Origin: Prorocentrum cordatum
Lineage: Eukaryota; Sar; Dinophyceae; Prorocentrales; Prorocentraceae
Length of the DNA stretch: 64,000 bases
Direction: 5' to 3'
Assembly (NCBI GenBank): GCA_963575745.1
Contig: CAUYUJ010017997.1
Location: forward strand, 47,501 to 111,500
The notes beneath the pieces are model-generated. The model was given only the letters and a program-made list of their open reading frames with translations, made no database searches and was not told the DNA's origin. Each line of letters starts with the position of its first letter. Position 1 is the first letter of the stretch. A program made the position numbers and the translations under genes. Positions 52,083 through 61,136 of the stretch are shown in pieces.

Positions 52083-52650
52083 GGTCCAGCCAGGAGCGCA
52101 GGCGTCTTATCTGACGTCCTACCCCTCCCTCCCATCCCTGACCACGGCGTAGATATCCTCTCTATTCGCGCAGTCGGATCTCGTAGCATGGCGTAGCAGT
52201 ACACGACATAACATGGTGTTGAAGATCAACGCGTAACATGACATAGCATGGCGTGACATTGCGTAGTCAAGCATTGCATCTCATAGCATTGCAGCTGAAG
52301 GCATGGCATCGCACCGCGGAACACACCATAGCATTGCATTACATGCTATGGCGCTACAGCGGGAGCATGATTCGGAACGAGCAGAATCATGGAAATGAGG
52401 TCAGCGCTGCAGCGGGAGCACGTTTCGGAACGAGCGGGAGCGCGGAAATGAGGTGAAGCCCGAAGATAAGGCCGGCGCTGTAGCGGCAGCAACATTCTGA
52501 AGGACCGGAAAGAAACGAATGCGTAAACACGCATATGAAAGACCAATTCGCTGGAATTCTGTGTGAAGCGAAAGACGCGGAGGGCGGCCGAACATCCTCC
52601 GGACAGGGTCAGGGGAGAGAGGAGAGTAGTGTGTTCATATTGTGTAGTTG
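52083..52650 (-). repeat. Inverted duplication X, arm 2
   Basis: The reverse complement reproduces arm 1 landmarks in order, including the 52-bp units (here about two), the irregular pentamer stretch (GCATAGCATGGC-like, 52160-52370) and the GGGAGGGAGGGGTAGGA block. Confidence 0.9.
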
Positions 52651-52676
52651 TGGAGGGGAGCGCGACGGGGGGGGAG

Positions 52677-52995
52677 GCGGAGGAGGAGGAGGAGGAGGAG
52701 GAGGAGGAGGAGGAGGAGGAGGCGGAGGCGGAGGCGGAGGCGGAGGGAGGCGGAGGAGGAGGCGGAGGAGGAGGAGGAGGCGGAGGAGGAGGAGGAGGAG
52801 GAGGAGGAGGAGGAGGTGGAGGAGGAGGAGGAGGAGGTGGAGGAGGCGGAGGAGGAGGCGGAGGCGGAGGAGGAGGCGGAGGAGGAGGCGGAGGAGGAGG
52901 AGGAGGAGGAGGAGGAGGAGGAGGCGGAGGAGGAGGAGGAGGAGGAGGAGGCGGAGGCGGAGGAGGAGGTGGAGGAGGAGGAGGAGGAGGAGGGT
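52677..52995. repeat. Long (GGA)n/(GGC)n tract
   Basis: About 320 bases of GGA with interspersed GGC and GGT. It produces the longest spurious frames in the window (poly-Gly, poly-Arg, poly-Pro). Confidence 0.98.
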
Positions 52996-53184
52996 GAGAC
53001 GGTGCGCAACGGGCCCCGCCCACCTCCGCCCCTCGGAGCCCGAGGGGGGAGGGCCGAACGGGCCGAGGGCAGGGACGCCTCGAGACGAGGCACGGGGCTG
53101 CACGAGGCCGACGTCGAGGACGAGGATTGCAGGAGGCCGACGTCGGGGCCCTGGCGAACATGTTCGAAGAGGGCGACGGGACGA

Positions 53185-53374
53185 GCTCAAAGATCCGACG
53201 CTCCCACGAAAATCGGAGCGGGCGGCTTTTGCCCCATTTCGGCCTCCGGGGGCCCTCGCCGGGCCTCGGGACCGTCACGGAAACGACACGGGGCGAGAAA
53301 CCAGGTCTATAGGGAAGGGGTCCAGACCTCCCGGGCCCACGCATCGAAAAAATTGTAGCAGCCGGATGTCTGGG
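53185..53374 (+). mobile_element. Family B element, copy B6
   Basis: The left end has decayed (CTCAAAGATCCGACG). The right end is GCCGGATGTCTGGG. The interior has GGGGGCCCTCGCCGGGCCTC and GAAACCAGGTCTATAGGG. Confidence 0.82.
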
Positions 53375-53381
53375 AAGGGAC

Positions 53382-53545
53382 AATGGCGTGGACGATGTCG
53401 AAGACGAATTGGAGGGGGGGCGAGGTGTGACAATGGGAGGGCGATGGCGATGGTGAAAAAGAGGCAAGGCGATGGCGAGGCGATGGCGAATACGAAGAGG
53501 ACGACGGGGGCCATAGCGTGGACGATGGCGAGGGCGAAAACAGCT
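53382..53545. repeat. Irregular GATGGCGA-type repeat
   Basis: Repeated words gatggcga, gaggcgatggcg and gacgatggcgagg, continuing at 53720-53760. Confidence 0.85.
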
Positions 53546-53567
53546 GGCGCCAGGGTTAGGAGCAGCC

Positions 53568-53685
53568 TTCGTTTTAGAGGGGCACACTTGTGTTCCTCGT
53601 GCTTGGGCACTCCGCCTTGGGATACCCTTCGATGGGGCAATCTCTACTGCTCTTGGGCATTCGGCGAAGGGGGTCATGTTCTTGA
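53568..53685 (+). repeat. Dispersed repeat U, copy 3
   Basis: GGGGCACACTTGTGTTCCTC, GTGCTTGGGCACTCCGCCTT, TTCGGCGAAGGGGGTCATGT. Confidence 0.75.
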
Positions 53686-53819
53686 CCCACGTTCTCTGTG
53701 ACCATGCTCCGACTTTCGGAGGGGGTTATGGCAATGGCGGGGACGATGGCGAGGACGAAGAAGACGGGGGCAAGGCAACAGGAGGACCAGCGGTGGGGGA
53801 CGAGGGAAACGACGCAGCG

Positions 53820-54065
53820 CCCTCCTCCTTCCTTCTCCTTCTCGTTCCCCCTCCGCCTCCCCCCTCCGCCTCCCCCCTCTGTCCTGCCCCCCTCCTCCCT
53901 CCTCTTCCTGTGGCTTGGCGTCCTCCTGCTCCTCCTCCTCCTCCTCCTCCTCCTCCTCCTCCTCCTCCTCCTCCTCCTCCTCCTCGTCCTCCTCCTCCTC
54001 CTCCTCCTCCTCCTCCTCCTCCTCCTCCTCCTCCTCCTCCTCCGCCTCCTCCTCCTCCTCCGCCT
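53820..54065. repeat. (CCT)n tract
   Basis: CTCCGCCTCCCCC units then pure CCT to 54065. Confidence 0.96.
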
Positions 54066-54368
54066 CCTGCGCTGCCGCGCTGCTCTGCCGCGGCGTGCCG
54101 CCACGAAGAGAGCAGCCAGAGGAGGCGAGCGGAGGCGATGCCGGAGGCGAGGGCGCGGGGGGAGCGGGGAGGGGCGCGGGGGCGGGGCGCGGAGCGTCCC
54201 CGCGACGTGGCGCGGCGACTCCGCCACGGAGGCGCGCCGCCGGGCGGCCAGAGAGCCGCCCGGCCGCGAAGGCGAGGCTGCCGGGGGCCCCGGCCCGCGT
54301 GGCCCGAGCGGGGGGGGGGACTGCCGGCGGCCGGAGCGTCCCCAGGTGTGCGGAAAGGGAGACGACTA
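54066..54368. other. No gene recognised
   Basis: GC-rich, with Arg/Ala/Gly-rich frames (for example SATEARRRAAREPPGREGEA) that are coil-like in composition but lack the shared core. Confidence 0.4.
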
Positions 54369-54553
54369 CCCAGAGATCCAGCGTCTTGGACAAAATCACG
54401 TGCGGAGGTGTTTCGCCGTCTTCGGCCTCTCGGGGCCCTCGCCGGGCCTCGGGACCGTCAAAAAACGACTCGGGATGAGAAACCGGTCCTGGGGAAGTGG
54501 TCTGGAGGTCGGGGGCCCACGTCTCGAAAAAATCGAGACCTCGGATGTCTGGG
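54369..54553 (+). mobile_element. Family B element, copy B7
   Basis: CCCAGAGATCCAGCGTCTTG at the left and GACCTCGGATGTCTGGG at the right. GGCCTCTCGGGGCCCTCGCC is in the interior. Confidence 0.9.
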
Positions 54554-54886
54554 TAAGAGTGTCGTGTATAGCCAGGGCCCCAGGTAAGGGGACCCGGTTA
54601 GTACACCCGTCAGTAGTAGGGCCCCGGAGCCCCTAAATGGGCCAGAATCACGAGACCACGTCTGCCGTGGCTGGTGTTTTCTTTCCGGGTGGCGGGGGGG
54701 GTCCCCCAGTACACATCACTAAACCAGGTCCCACTAAACCCAGTCCCTGGCGTAGCGTTGATGCCGCTCCGCTTTGCCAGACCGCATATGCACAGATGGG
54801 CATAATCTGTGTTTCAACGCTTGTTTCATGACCCTCGCTATAGTAACAGACCCACGTTGGAGTCCAAGTCCTGCCCACGCCCGAGG
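54554..54886. other. No gene recognised
   Basis: Unique sequence without recognised content. Confidence 0.45.
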
Positions 54887-55060
54887 GTGACCCTTCGCCG
54901 GAGTGCCCTGTGGTGCGGGCACATTTGGGTTCCCCGATCGCCAAGCGCCTTGTGTGATGGTAGCGTCCTGGGCGCCTGCGTTGCGGCACTCCGCGGCCCC
55001 CCAGAGACGCTGCGCGCCAGAGGTCACTCTTGCCCAGGGTCCCTCCTGCGTTAGGCCGAG
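54887..55060 (+). repeat. Dispersed repeat V, copy 2 (uninterrupted)
   Basis: GGGTGACCCTTCGCCGGAGTG runs directly into GTGGTGCGGGCACATTTGGG and later AGAGGTCACTCTTGCCCAGG. It is the empty-site partner of repeat V copy 1. Confidence 0.82.
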
Positions 55061-55243
55061 GGAAGGGCAGAGACCCAAAGAAAGGGTGCCAGCTGGAAAG
55101 TAGGGCCGAGGATGGAGGAGGGGGGGATCCAGGCCTCTAAGACGGGTTGGGAGCAGACGGGGTCGGAGGAGCGCCGCCGATGCGGCTCGACGTGGAGCCC
55201 GAATTTCTCTATGCGACGTCGTTGATGCACCGCCGACGTATCG

Positions 55244-55434
55244 TGAAGTCGGGCGTGTCCCCCTACAGGGGGATTTTCGACGAAAAATAAAAGATACCCC
55301 CAAAATACCCAAAACAGGTCGGTCAAACAATATTAAAAGCATAGTCCCCAGACTATTGGTTGATTATTTTTGGATTATTGTTGGGGTAATTTTGTTCGTC
55401 GCAAGTCCTCCTGTAGAGATCCAGGCCCGACTTA
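55244..55434. mobile_element. Family A element, copy A5
   Basis: TGAAGTCGGGCGTGTCCCCC, TACAGGGGGATTTTCG at the left and CTCCTGTAGAGATCCAGGCC, CGACTTA at the right. It is slightly longer than its relatives. Confidence 0.86.
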
Positions 55435-55490
55435 GATGCATCGCCGATGCATCGCCGATGCATCGGCGATACGTCGGCGATGCGGCGTGA
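55433..55490. repeat. GATGCATCGCC 12-bp tandem repeat
   Basis: Four to five units of gatgcatcgcc / gatacgtcggc right after A5. Confidence 0.9.
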
Positions 55491-55700
55491 TCCTCCGACC
55501 CCATGTGCTCCGACCCCACCTGGGATTACGATGTTCCAACCGACATTCGTCTCGATCACCAGAAAGAAGATCGAGGACCAAGAAAGTACCGAAACTGGAG
55601 GGTTTTCACGCGTCGGGCCCTGGAAAGCGATACTCGCTCGACACCGTTTCGATACTTTTCTGGGTGCTCGAAATTATTTCTGGGATGTGGTCCTGAAGTT

Positions 55701-55857
55701 TAAGTCGGGCGTGTCCCCTACAGGAATAAGATCAACAAAATAGTCAAACATAGTATGGGGACAAGTTTTCGATTATTGTTGAACCATTCCCAAATATGTT
55801 TTTGGCACGTTTTTGTTCTTCGTCCAAAATCCGCTTGTAGAGGGACATGCCCGACCT
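55701..55857. mobile_element. Family A element, copy A6
   Basis: TTAAGTCGGGCGTGTCCCCT at the left pairs with AGAGGGACATGCCCGACCTA at the right. The interior is GTTTTCGATTATTGTTGAAC. Confidence 0.92.
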
Positions 55858-56092
55858 AACCTTCAGCACGATGGAAGCAGCGTAAACCTGGGAGGCCTCG
55901 TGGGAAAAGAGGCAGCAGCTGGGCGCCGCGGGGGAGCGGGAGACGCAGGAGCGCCCCCTCCCAGGTTGGGGGGCAGCAGCAAGCCTCACGCCGAGGGGCC
56001 CGTCTTCGCGCGGGGAGTGCGTGCGCGACGAGGAAGCAGCTATCATTAAGTTCTGGGTGCTCGAAATTATTTCTGGGATGTGATTCTGAAGT

Positions 56093-56252
56093 TTAAGTCG
56101 GGCGTGCCCCTCTACAGGAGGAAACTCCAGAAATATTCAAACAACTGTCTGGGGACAATGTTTCGATTATTGGTCGACCATTTCCGAATATGTTTGGTAT
56201 ACTTTTTGGTTCGTCGTCCACAATTCGCCTGTAGAGGGACATGCCCGACCGA
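56093..56252. mobile_element. Family A element, copy A7
   Basis: TTAAGTCGGGCGTGCCCCTC at the left and AGAGGGACATGCCCGACC at the right. It is the partner of A6 in the tandem duplication. Confidence 0.92.
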
Positions 56253-56620
56253 AGCTTCAGCACGATGGAAGCAGCGTAAACCTGGGAGGCCTCGTGGGAA
56301 AGGAGGCAGCAGCTGGGCGCCGCGGGGGAGCGGGAGGCGCAGGGGCGCCCCCTCCCAGGGCGGGGGGCAGCAGCGGGCCTCACGCCGAGGGGCCCGTCCT
56401 CGCGCTGGGGGGTGCTTGCGTGACGGGGAAGTTCGACCGAAAACTAAACGGCACCACCCCACCTACGGCCCTCCACGCTGCGCTGCGGCCCATCGGGTGC
56501 CGTAGCGCATACCACGCAGAAGCCCACGCCAGATTTCCTGGTACACGCTGAGGCCCCTGGTGCCGCTGGTGGGTGGGGTGGTGTCGTGTGTCCTCTGTCT
56601 GGTCCAGCAGCAGCTATCAT

Positions 56621-56655
56621 TGAGTCGGGCATGTCCCTCTACAGGAGGAATGTAC
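56621..56655. mobile_element. Family A element, copy A8 (left end only)
   Basis: TGAGTCGGGCATGTCCCTCT, ACAGGAGGAAT, then unrelated sequence. The preceding GCAGCTATCAT also precedes the repeat boundary at 56034. Confidence 0.8.
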
Positions 56656-56760
56656 GTAGCACCCCGCAATTGCGGATAAGAGTGAGGGGGCGGGCGCGGG
56701 CGACGCGGGCGTCGTCAAGCCGGCGGACCTCGTGGCCCCCACCTTCCCTGTCGATGGCGC
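56656..56760. other. Short spacer, nothing recognised
   Basis: GC-rich spacer before the CCT tract. Confidence 0.4.
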
Positions 56761-57100
56761 TCTCCTCCTCCTCCTCCTCCTCCTCCTCCTCCTCCTCCTC
56801 CTCCTCCTCCTCCTCCTCGTCCTCGTCCTCGTCCTCGTCGTCATCGTCATCGTCCCTCCTCCTCCACCTCGTCCTCCTCCTCCTCTTCTTCCTCGTCCTC
56901 CCTCTCCCCCCCTCGTCCTTCCATCATCGTCCTCCCATTGTCGTCATGTTCCTCCTCGTCGTCCTCCTCTTTTTCCCCCCCTCCCGATCCTCCCCCCTCC
57001 TCCTTTTCGTCGTCGTCGACGTCGTCGTCGCCGTCCCCTTCCTCCTCCTCCTCCTCCTCCTCCTCCTCCTCCTCCTCCTCCTCCTCCTCCTGCAAGAGCA
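56761..57100. repeat. (CCT)n / (GTC)n tracts
   Basis: CCT to 56815, GTC/GTCC words, mixed CCT/CTC with GTCGTC, then pure CCT to 57092. Confidence 0.95.
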
Positions 57101-57103
57101 GCC

Positions 57104-57460
57104 CGCCGCAGGCGCCGAAAAATTGGGTTTGTACATTGAACGTGGTTTGGGTCGCAGTTGGGCCGCGGGTTCTCCACCGGGAACGAATGCAAAGGATGCC
57201 CGCCGCAGGCGCCGAAACATGTGGTTTGTACCCTGAACGTGGTCGCGGGTGGGCCGCGGTTTCTCCACCTAGAACGAATGCAAAAGATGCCTGCCGCAGG
57301 CGCCGAAAAATGTGGTTTGTACCCTGAACGTGGTTTGGGTTGCGGGTTGGTCGCGAGTTGATCGCGGGGTGGGTCGCGGGCTCTCCACCTGGAAGGAATG
57401 CAAAAAAAAAACGCCGCAGGCGCCGAAAATGTTGGTTTGTACCTTGAGCGTGGTTTGGGT
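57104..57460. repeat. Minisatellite L, four units of 91-120 bp
   Basis: Units start CGCCGCAGGCGCCGAAAA at 57104, 57201, 57292 and 57412, followed by TGGTTTGTACCCTGAACGTG, GGTCGCGGGT and TCTCCACCTGGAACGAATGC. It runs into the GGGTGGGTCGCG array. Confidence 0.93.
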
Positions 57461-57815
57461 CGAAGGTGGGTCGCGGGTGGGGGTGGGGGTTGGGTCGCGG
57501 GTGGGTGCGCGGGGTGGGTCGCGGGTGGGGTCGCGGGTGGGTCGCGGGTGGGTCGCGGGTGGGTCGCGAGGTGGGTCGCGGGTGGGTCGCGTGTGGGTCG
57601 CGGGTGGGTCGCGGCGTGGGTCGTGGGGTGGGTCGCGGGTCGGTCGCGGGTGGGTCGCGGGTGGGTCGCGGGGTGGGTCGCGGGGTGGGTTGCGGGGTGG
57701 GTCGCGGGGTGGGTCGCGGGTGGGTCGCGGGTGGGTCGTGGGTGGGTCGCGGGTGGGTCGCGGGGTGGGTCGCGGGTGGGTCGCGGGGCGGGTTGCGGGG
57801 CGGGTCTGCGGGTGG
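57460..57815 (+). repeat. GGGTGGGTCGCG array
   Basis: About thirty 10-12-bp units of gggtcgcggg / ggtgggtcgcgg. The + strand has dense runs of three and four G, so G-quadruplexes are possible. Confidence 0.95.
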
Positions 57816-57823
57816 GACGACGA

Positions 57824-57845
57824 CAACAAACAACAACAAACAACC

Positions 57846-57882
<37 letters not shown>
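57824..57882. repeat. (CAA)n tract
   Basis: AAC trinucleotides, pure from about 57846. Confidence 0.95.
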
Positions 57883-57884
<2 letters not shown>

Positions 57885-57954
57885 CGAATCCGCACCGCGG
57901 AATCCCACTTCAGCCACGCACCCAGGGACAGTGAATGACCGTTCGGCCTCACTC

Positions 57955-58046
57955 TGACAAACATAGGCAAACAATAGTGTGGGGGGGACGATCTTCTGGT
58001 TATTGCTGGACTATTTCTGAGTATGTTTGACTATTGTTTGCTCTAT
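57955..58046. mobile_element. Family A internal fragment (A10)
   Basis: ACAAACATAGGCAAACAATA, GTGTG, TTCTGGTTATTGCTGGACTA: an internal part of a family A element without ends, directly before A9 and almost identical to its interior. Confidence 0.8.
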
Positions 58047-58048
58047 CA

Positions 58049-58211
58049 TTAAGTCGGGCATGCCCCTCTACAGGAGGAACGTTCACAAATAGGCAAACAA
58101 TAGTGTGTGGCGGGCGATCTCTTCTGGTTATTGCTTGACGGTTTCTGGGTATGTTTGACTATGTTTGGCTTTTCTTCCAAATCCGCCTGTAGGCGGACAT
58201 GCTCGACCTAA
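58049..58211. mobile_element. Family A element, copy A9
   Basis: TTAAGTCGGGCATGCCCCTC at the left and TAGGCGGACATGCTCGACCT at the right. Confidence 0.9.
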
Positions 58212-58224
58212 AGCGATCAAAGCT

Positions 58225-58335
58225 CTGGGCGGATCTCTCGGCTCGGCGTCCGACTAGCCCTTGCGGCGCCTCTGGCGCCAGAGAGGGGCGTCAGAGCCGA
58301 CCTGAGGACTCCGCTCGGACCTTCGAGAGCTTCGG
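58225..58335. mobile_element. Family C palindromic element
   Basis: GCTCTGGGCGGATCTCTCGG and CCGACCTGAGGACTCCGCTC arms around TTGCGGCGCCTCTGGCGCCA. Confidence 0.6.
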
Positions 58336-58467
58336 TGCACGCCGAGGTGTCTCTCCCCTCCTGTGCCAGCAGGAGAGAGTCGGGCCAGACGAACTCGGGA
58401 GCCTCGAGACGGAGGTCAATGCAAACGGGGGTCAGCCAGAACGCCCGATCTTGCAGGATCCTGCAGA

Positions 58468-58580
58468 GGCCAGGGACGCATTGACCAGGGTTTGGGTGCA
58501 GGATCCTGCAGGATCCTTCGCATTGACCCGGGTTTGGGTGCAGGATCTTGCAGGATTCTGCAAGGGTTGACTGACCTGGG
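58468..58580. repeat. GCAGGATCCTGCAGGATCC tandem repeat
   Basis: Two to three units of cattgacc(c/a)gggtttgggtgcaggatcctgcagg, each containing short palindromes. Confidence 0.88.
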
Positions 58581-58923
58581 TCTGGATTGACCCGGGTCAG
58601 AAGATCCCCGACGAACGGGGGGGATAGAGAAAATGGGGGGTACGAAATCCGCCACCTGCAGCTGGTTTCAGCCCCACCGAGGGGCCCATTCCTCGATACA
58701 AGGCTGATTCTCAAGCCCCCCTTTGCTATCTCCCCCTATCGCACCGCCCGAGAGAGGCGCTTCATTGTCATGTGGCTCTGCCGCATCGCGAGTGGATCCT
58801 GTTCTGCCCGCCCTGTGTTGGGAGTGCGGGGGGGACAGGAGGCACAGAGACTTCGGACGCCCGTGGGCAGTTCCGCCTCCAGCATCGGGCCGCCCCTGCT
58901 CCGAGGGCGCCGCCAGGGGATGC
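58581..58923. other. No gene recognised
   Basis: Unique sequence with open + and - frames but no domain. Confidence 0.45.
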
Positions 58924-59140
58924 AAGGTACGGCTCGATCCGGCCGATCCGATTCGACGTTGGCCCCTGGCGGCTCGATCCGATCCAACTTCGATGCTCCA
59001 GCGGAGCAGATGCGGCCAAGTGCTCGCATGGCGCTGTTGTGCATCCCCGCGCTGCAGATCCGATTCGATTTCAGCTCCGTGCCGATGCAGCCCGACCCGA
59101 TACACGTTCTGATTCGATCCGGTTTTCCCGATCTGCTGGC
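58924..59140 (+). repeat. GATCCGAT-rich dispersed repeat M, copy 2
   Basis: GATCCGATTCGACGTTGGCC, then CATGGCGCTGTTGTGCATCC, AGCTCCGTGCCGATGCAGCC and TTTTCCCGAT, parallel to 21181-21398. Confidence 0.82.
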
Positions 59141-59345
59141 TCATCCCGGGGATGGCGGGAGGTGGGGAGGGGGTCCGGCGTTGGGCGGAGGAACGGTCCG
59201 CGGACATCCGAATGATACCGGGAAGTTGGACACTTGTGACGTTGCCGCCCCTTGGCGAGAGGTGGAACGGTATGTGCCCGCATGTCTTAGCAGCGCGCGG
59301 CCCTCATGGCAAGGCACGGCGATCGGAGAGGAAAAAACAGCATGG

Positions 59346-59500
59346 ACATGGACTTTCGGAGCTCCGCTGGGACTTGGATCGGCGCTGGGTCCCGCTGGCG
59401 GCGCCTCTGGCGCCGCCCTTGACGCGCTCCGCGCGCCAGGGATGTGGTCCCAGCGCCGATCCGAGAAGCCCGCGCGGAATTTCTTTAAAAAAGTGCTGTG
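59346..59500. mobile_element. Family C palindromic element
   Basis: GGACTTGGATCGGCGCTGGG and CCCAGCGCCGATCCGAGAAG arms. The core is CTGGCGGCGCCTCTGGCGCC followed by GCGCTCCGCGCGCCAGG. Confidence 0.85.
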
Positions 59501-59635
59501 GAGTTGTTATTCTTACCTCCGCATGTGTATTCAGCAAGTGGCCTCCGCATGTTCAGCGCCTGAATCCAGCCGTGTGCTTTGAGGCCCCTTTGAGCGGGGT
59601 TCCTCCGGGCCCGCGCCGCGACCCTCGCCGCTCAG

Positions 59636-59710
59636 GCCAGGGCGGCGGAGGAGGCGCTGCGGGCGGAGGTCGGCAGGCTCGAAGGAGAGAGGGCGGAGCT
59701 GCAGCAGCAG
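59636..59710 (+). CDS. Candidate coiled-coil exon 10
   Basis: It starts GCC after CCTCGCCGCTCAG and ends CTGCAGCAGCAG|GCCGCC. It is 25 codons, with the peptide ARAAEEALRAEVGRLEGERA and then ELQQQ. Similarity to exon 11 extends past the core as AAAASE to GAG|GC at 59728 and stops there, after which GGA repeats begin. Upstream flanks of exons 10 and 11 share only the last few bases before the AG. Confidence 0.7.
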
Positions 59711-59739
59711 GCCGCCGCCGCGTCCGAGGCCTGCCCGCC

Positions 59740-60126
59740 GGGAGGAGCCGGAGGAGGAGGAGGAAGCGGAGGAGGAGGCGGAGGCGGAGGCGGAGGCGGA
59801 GGCGGAGGAGGCGGAGCAGGAGGAGGAGGAGGGGGAGAAGGCGGAGGCGGAGGCGGAGGCGGAGGAGGAAGAGGAGGAGCAGGAGGAGGAGGAGGAGGAG
59901 GAGGAGGAGGAGGAGGAGGAGGAGGAGGAGGAGGAGGAGGGGGAGGAGGAGGCGGAGGAGGAGGAGGTGGGGGAGGATGCGGAGGGGGAGGAGGAGGAGG
60001 CGGAGGAGGAGGAGTAGGAGGGGGAGGAGGCGGAGGCGAAGGCGGATGCGGAGGCGGAGGCGCAGGAGGAGGGGTTGGAGGAGGAGGAGGAGGAGGAGGA
60101 GGAGGAGGAGGAGGAGGAGAAGGAGG

Positions 60127-60180
<54 letters not shown>

Positions 60181-60190
60181 AGAAGCAGGA
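59740..60190. repeat. (GGA)n/(GGC)n then (GGAGCA)n tract
   Basis: Over 400 bases of GGA with GGC, ending in eight GGAGCA hexamers at about 60126-60180. Confidence 0.98.
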
Positions 60191-60431
60191 GGGGAGGAAG
60201 GAGGTTGTCTGCTCCTGCCCTGGCGCTGCCGTGGCCCGGCGGGGGGAGAGCGACACCACTCGGGAGTTGCGTAATGGGTCAGGAAGACAACTACCGGGTG
60301 GGAGGACGGGAGTGGGCACCCATAGGCGGCCGAATGTAGTTATCGTTCATCGCATCCAGATGGTACGTTGCTCATAGCCTTCATCCTCCCAACCTATTCC
60401 TCCCAACGCGATAGTTGTTCTCCCCAGAGGT

Positions 60432-60598
60432 GGGAAGTGAGAAGGAGAAGGCCTTCTCAGAATGCGGCGGGGCTTCTCAGAAGCGCTCCGGCCTTCTCAG
60501 AGGTTTTCTGTGTCGTCGGGGAAGGCTGCCAAAAACGTCTCAGCAGAAGGCCACGGGGTCTGAGCCTTCTGAGAAGGCTTTCTCATTCTCGCTTCCCG
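60432..60598. mobile_element. Family S inverted-repeat element, copy 2
   Basis: GGGAAGTGAGAAGGAGAAGG at the left pairs with TTTCTCATTCTCGCTTCCC at the right. The interior has ccttctcag / ctgagaagg words. Confidence 0.8.
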
Positions 60599-60685
60599 CC
60601 CTGGAACCGCCGCCGAGTAGTGGAGGGGCGGTGATTGGGGGAGGCAGGAAAGGCGCACCTCTCGTGCACCATAGGTGCCCTAAAT

Positions 60686-60845
60686 CTAAGTCGGGCCTGT
60701 TCCTCTACAGGGTTGAGCTTCAAGAGTACTTATAAAAAAAGTCTGGGGACGATTTGCTGGGTATTTTTGAATATGTTTGGGATATGTTCTGACTATGTTT
60801 ATTTTTTCGCCCCAAATCCGCATGTATGGGGGGCACGCCCGACTT
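60686..60845. mobile_element. Family A element, copy A11
   Basis: CTAAGTCGGGCCTGTTCCTC at the left and GTATGGGGGGCACGCCCGAC, TTAA at the right. Confidence 0.88.
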
Positions 60846-60988
60846 AACCCTAAAGAGGCCCCCTAGAGTGCGTACGTTTCTTCACTTCCCGTGCTCACTC
60901 GCCCCCCCGTCAAGCAACGCCCGGGCCACAACCAGGGGGCGCCGCCTCCGGGCAAGAGGCCCGCGACGCCTCCCCAGGAGGTCCCCTT

Positions 60989-61136
60989 GACTCCTCTCGC
61001 TGGTGGTGGGGTCAGCTTTCCTTGTTCCTACAGACGGAGGAGTGGGACGGGATGGCCCCCCTGACTCCTCTCGCTGGTGGTGGAGTCAGCTTTCCTTGCC
61101 CTTGCAGACGGAGGAGGTGGGCGGAATGGCGACGTT
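60989..61136. repeat. 74-bp tandem duplication
   Basis: GACTCCTCTCGCTGGTGGTG at 60989 and 61063, then GTCAGCTTTCCTTG and ACAGACGGAGGAG in both. Confidence 0.93.

Larger units (their letters stand above)
55661..56440. repeat. 393-bp tandem segmental duplication
   Basis: TGGGTGCTCGAAATTATTTC occurs at 55661 and 56054, and the whole unit (family A element plus a GC-rich trailer with GGCAGCAGCTGGGCGCCGCG) repeats with few differences. One + frame of the trailer is coil-like (EASWEKRQQLGAAGERE) in both units. Confidence 0.95.

Noticed and set aside
53090-53160. Further coil-like exon (EADVGALANMFEEGDG)
   Set aside because: It is only 13-16 codons, without the shared leucine spacing or end points.
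52535-53701. Very long open frames (up to 443 codons) across 52346-53701
   Set aside because: They consist of poly-Gly, poly-Arg, poly-Pro or poly-Ser from the GGA/GGC tract. Frames on both strands are open at once, which is expected for such repeats.
56847-57974. 375-codon minus frame with Pro-Thr-Arg-Asp repeats
   Set aside because: It is a translation of the GGGTGGGTCGCG array and minisatellite L. No independent sign of coding.
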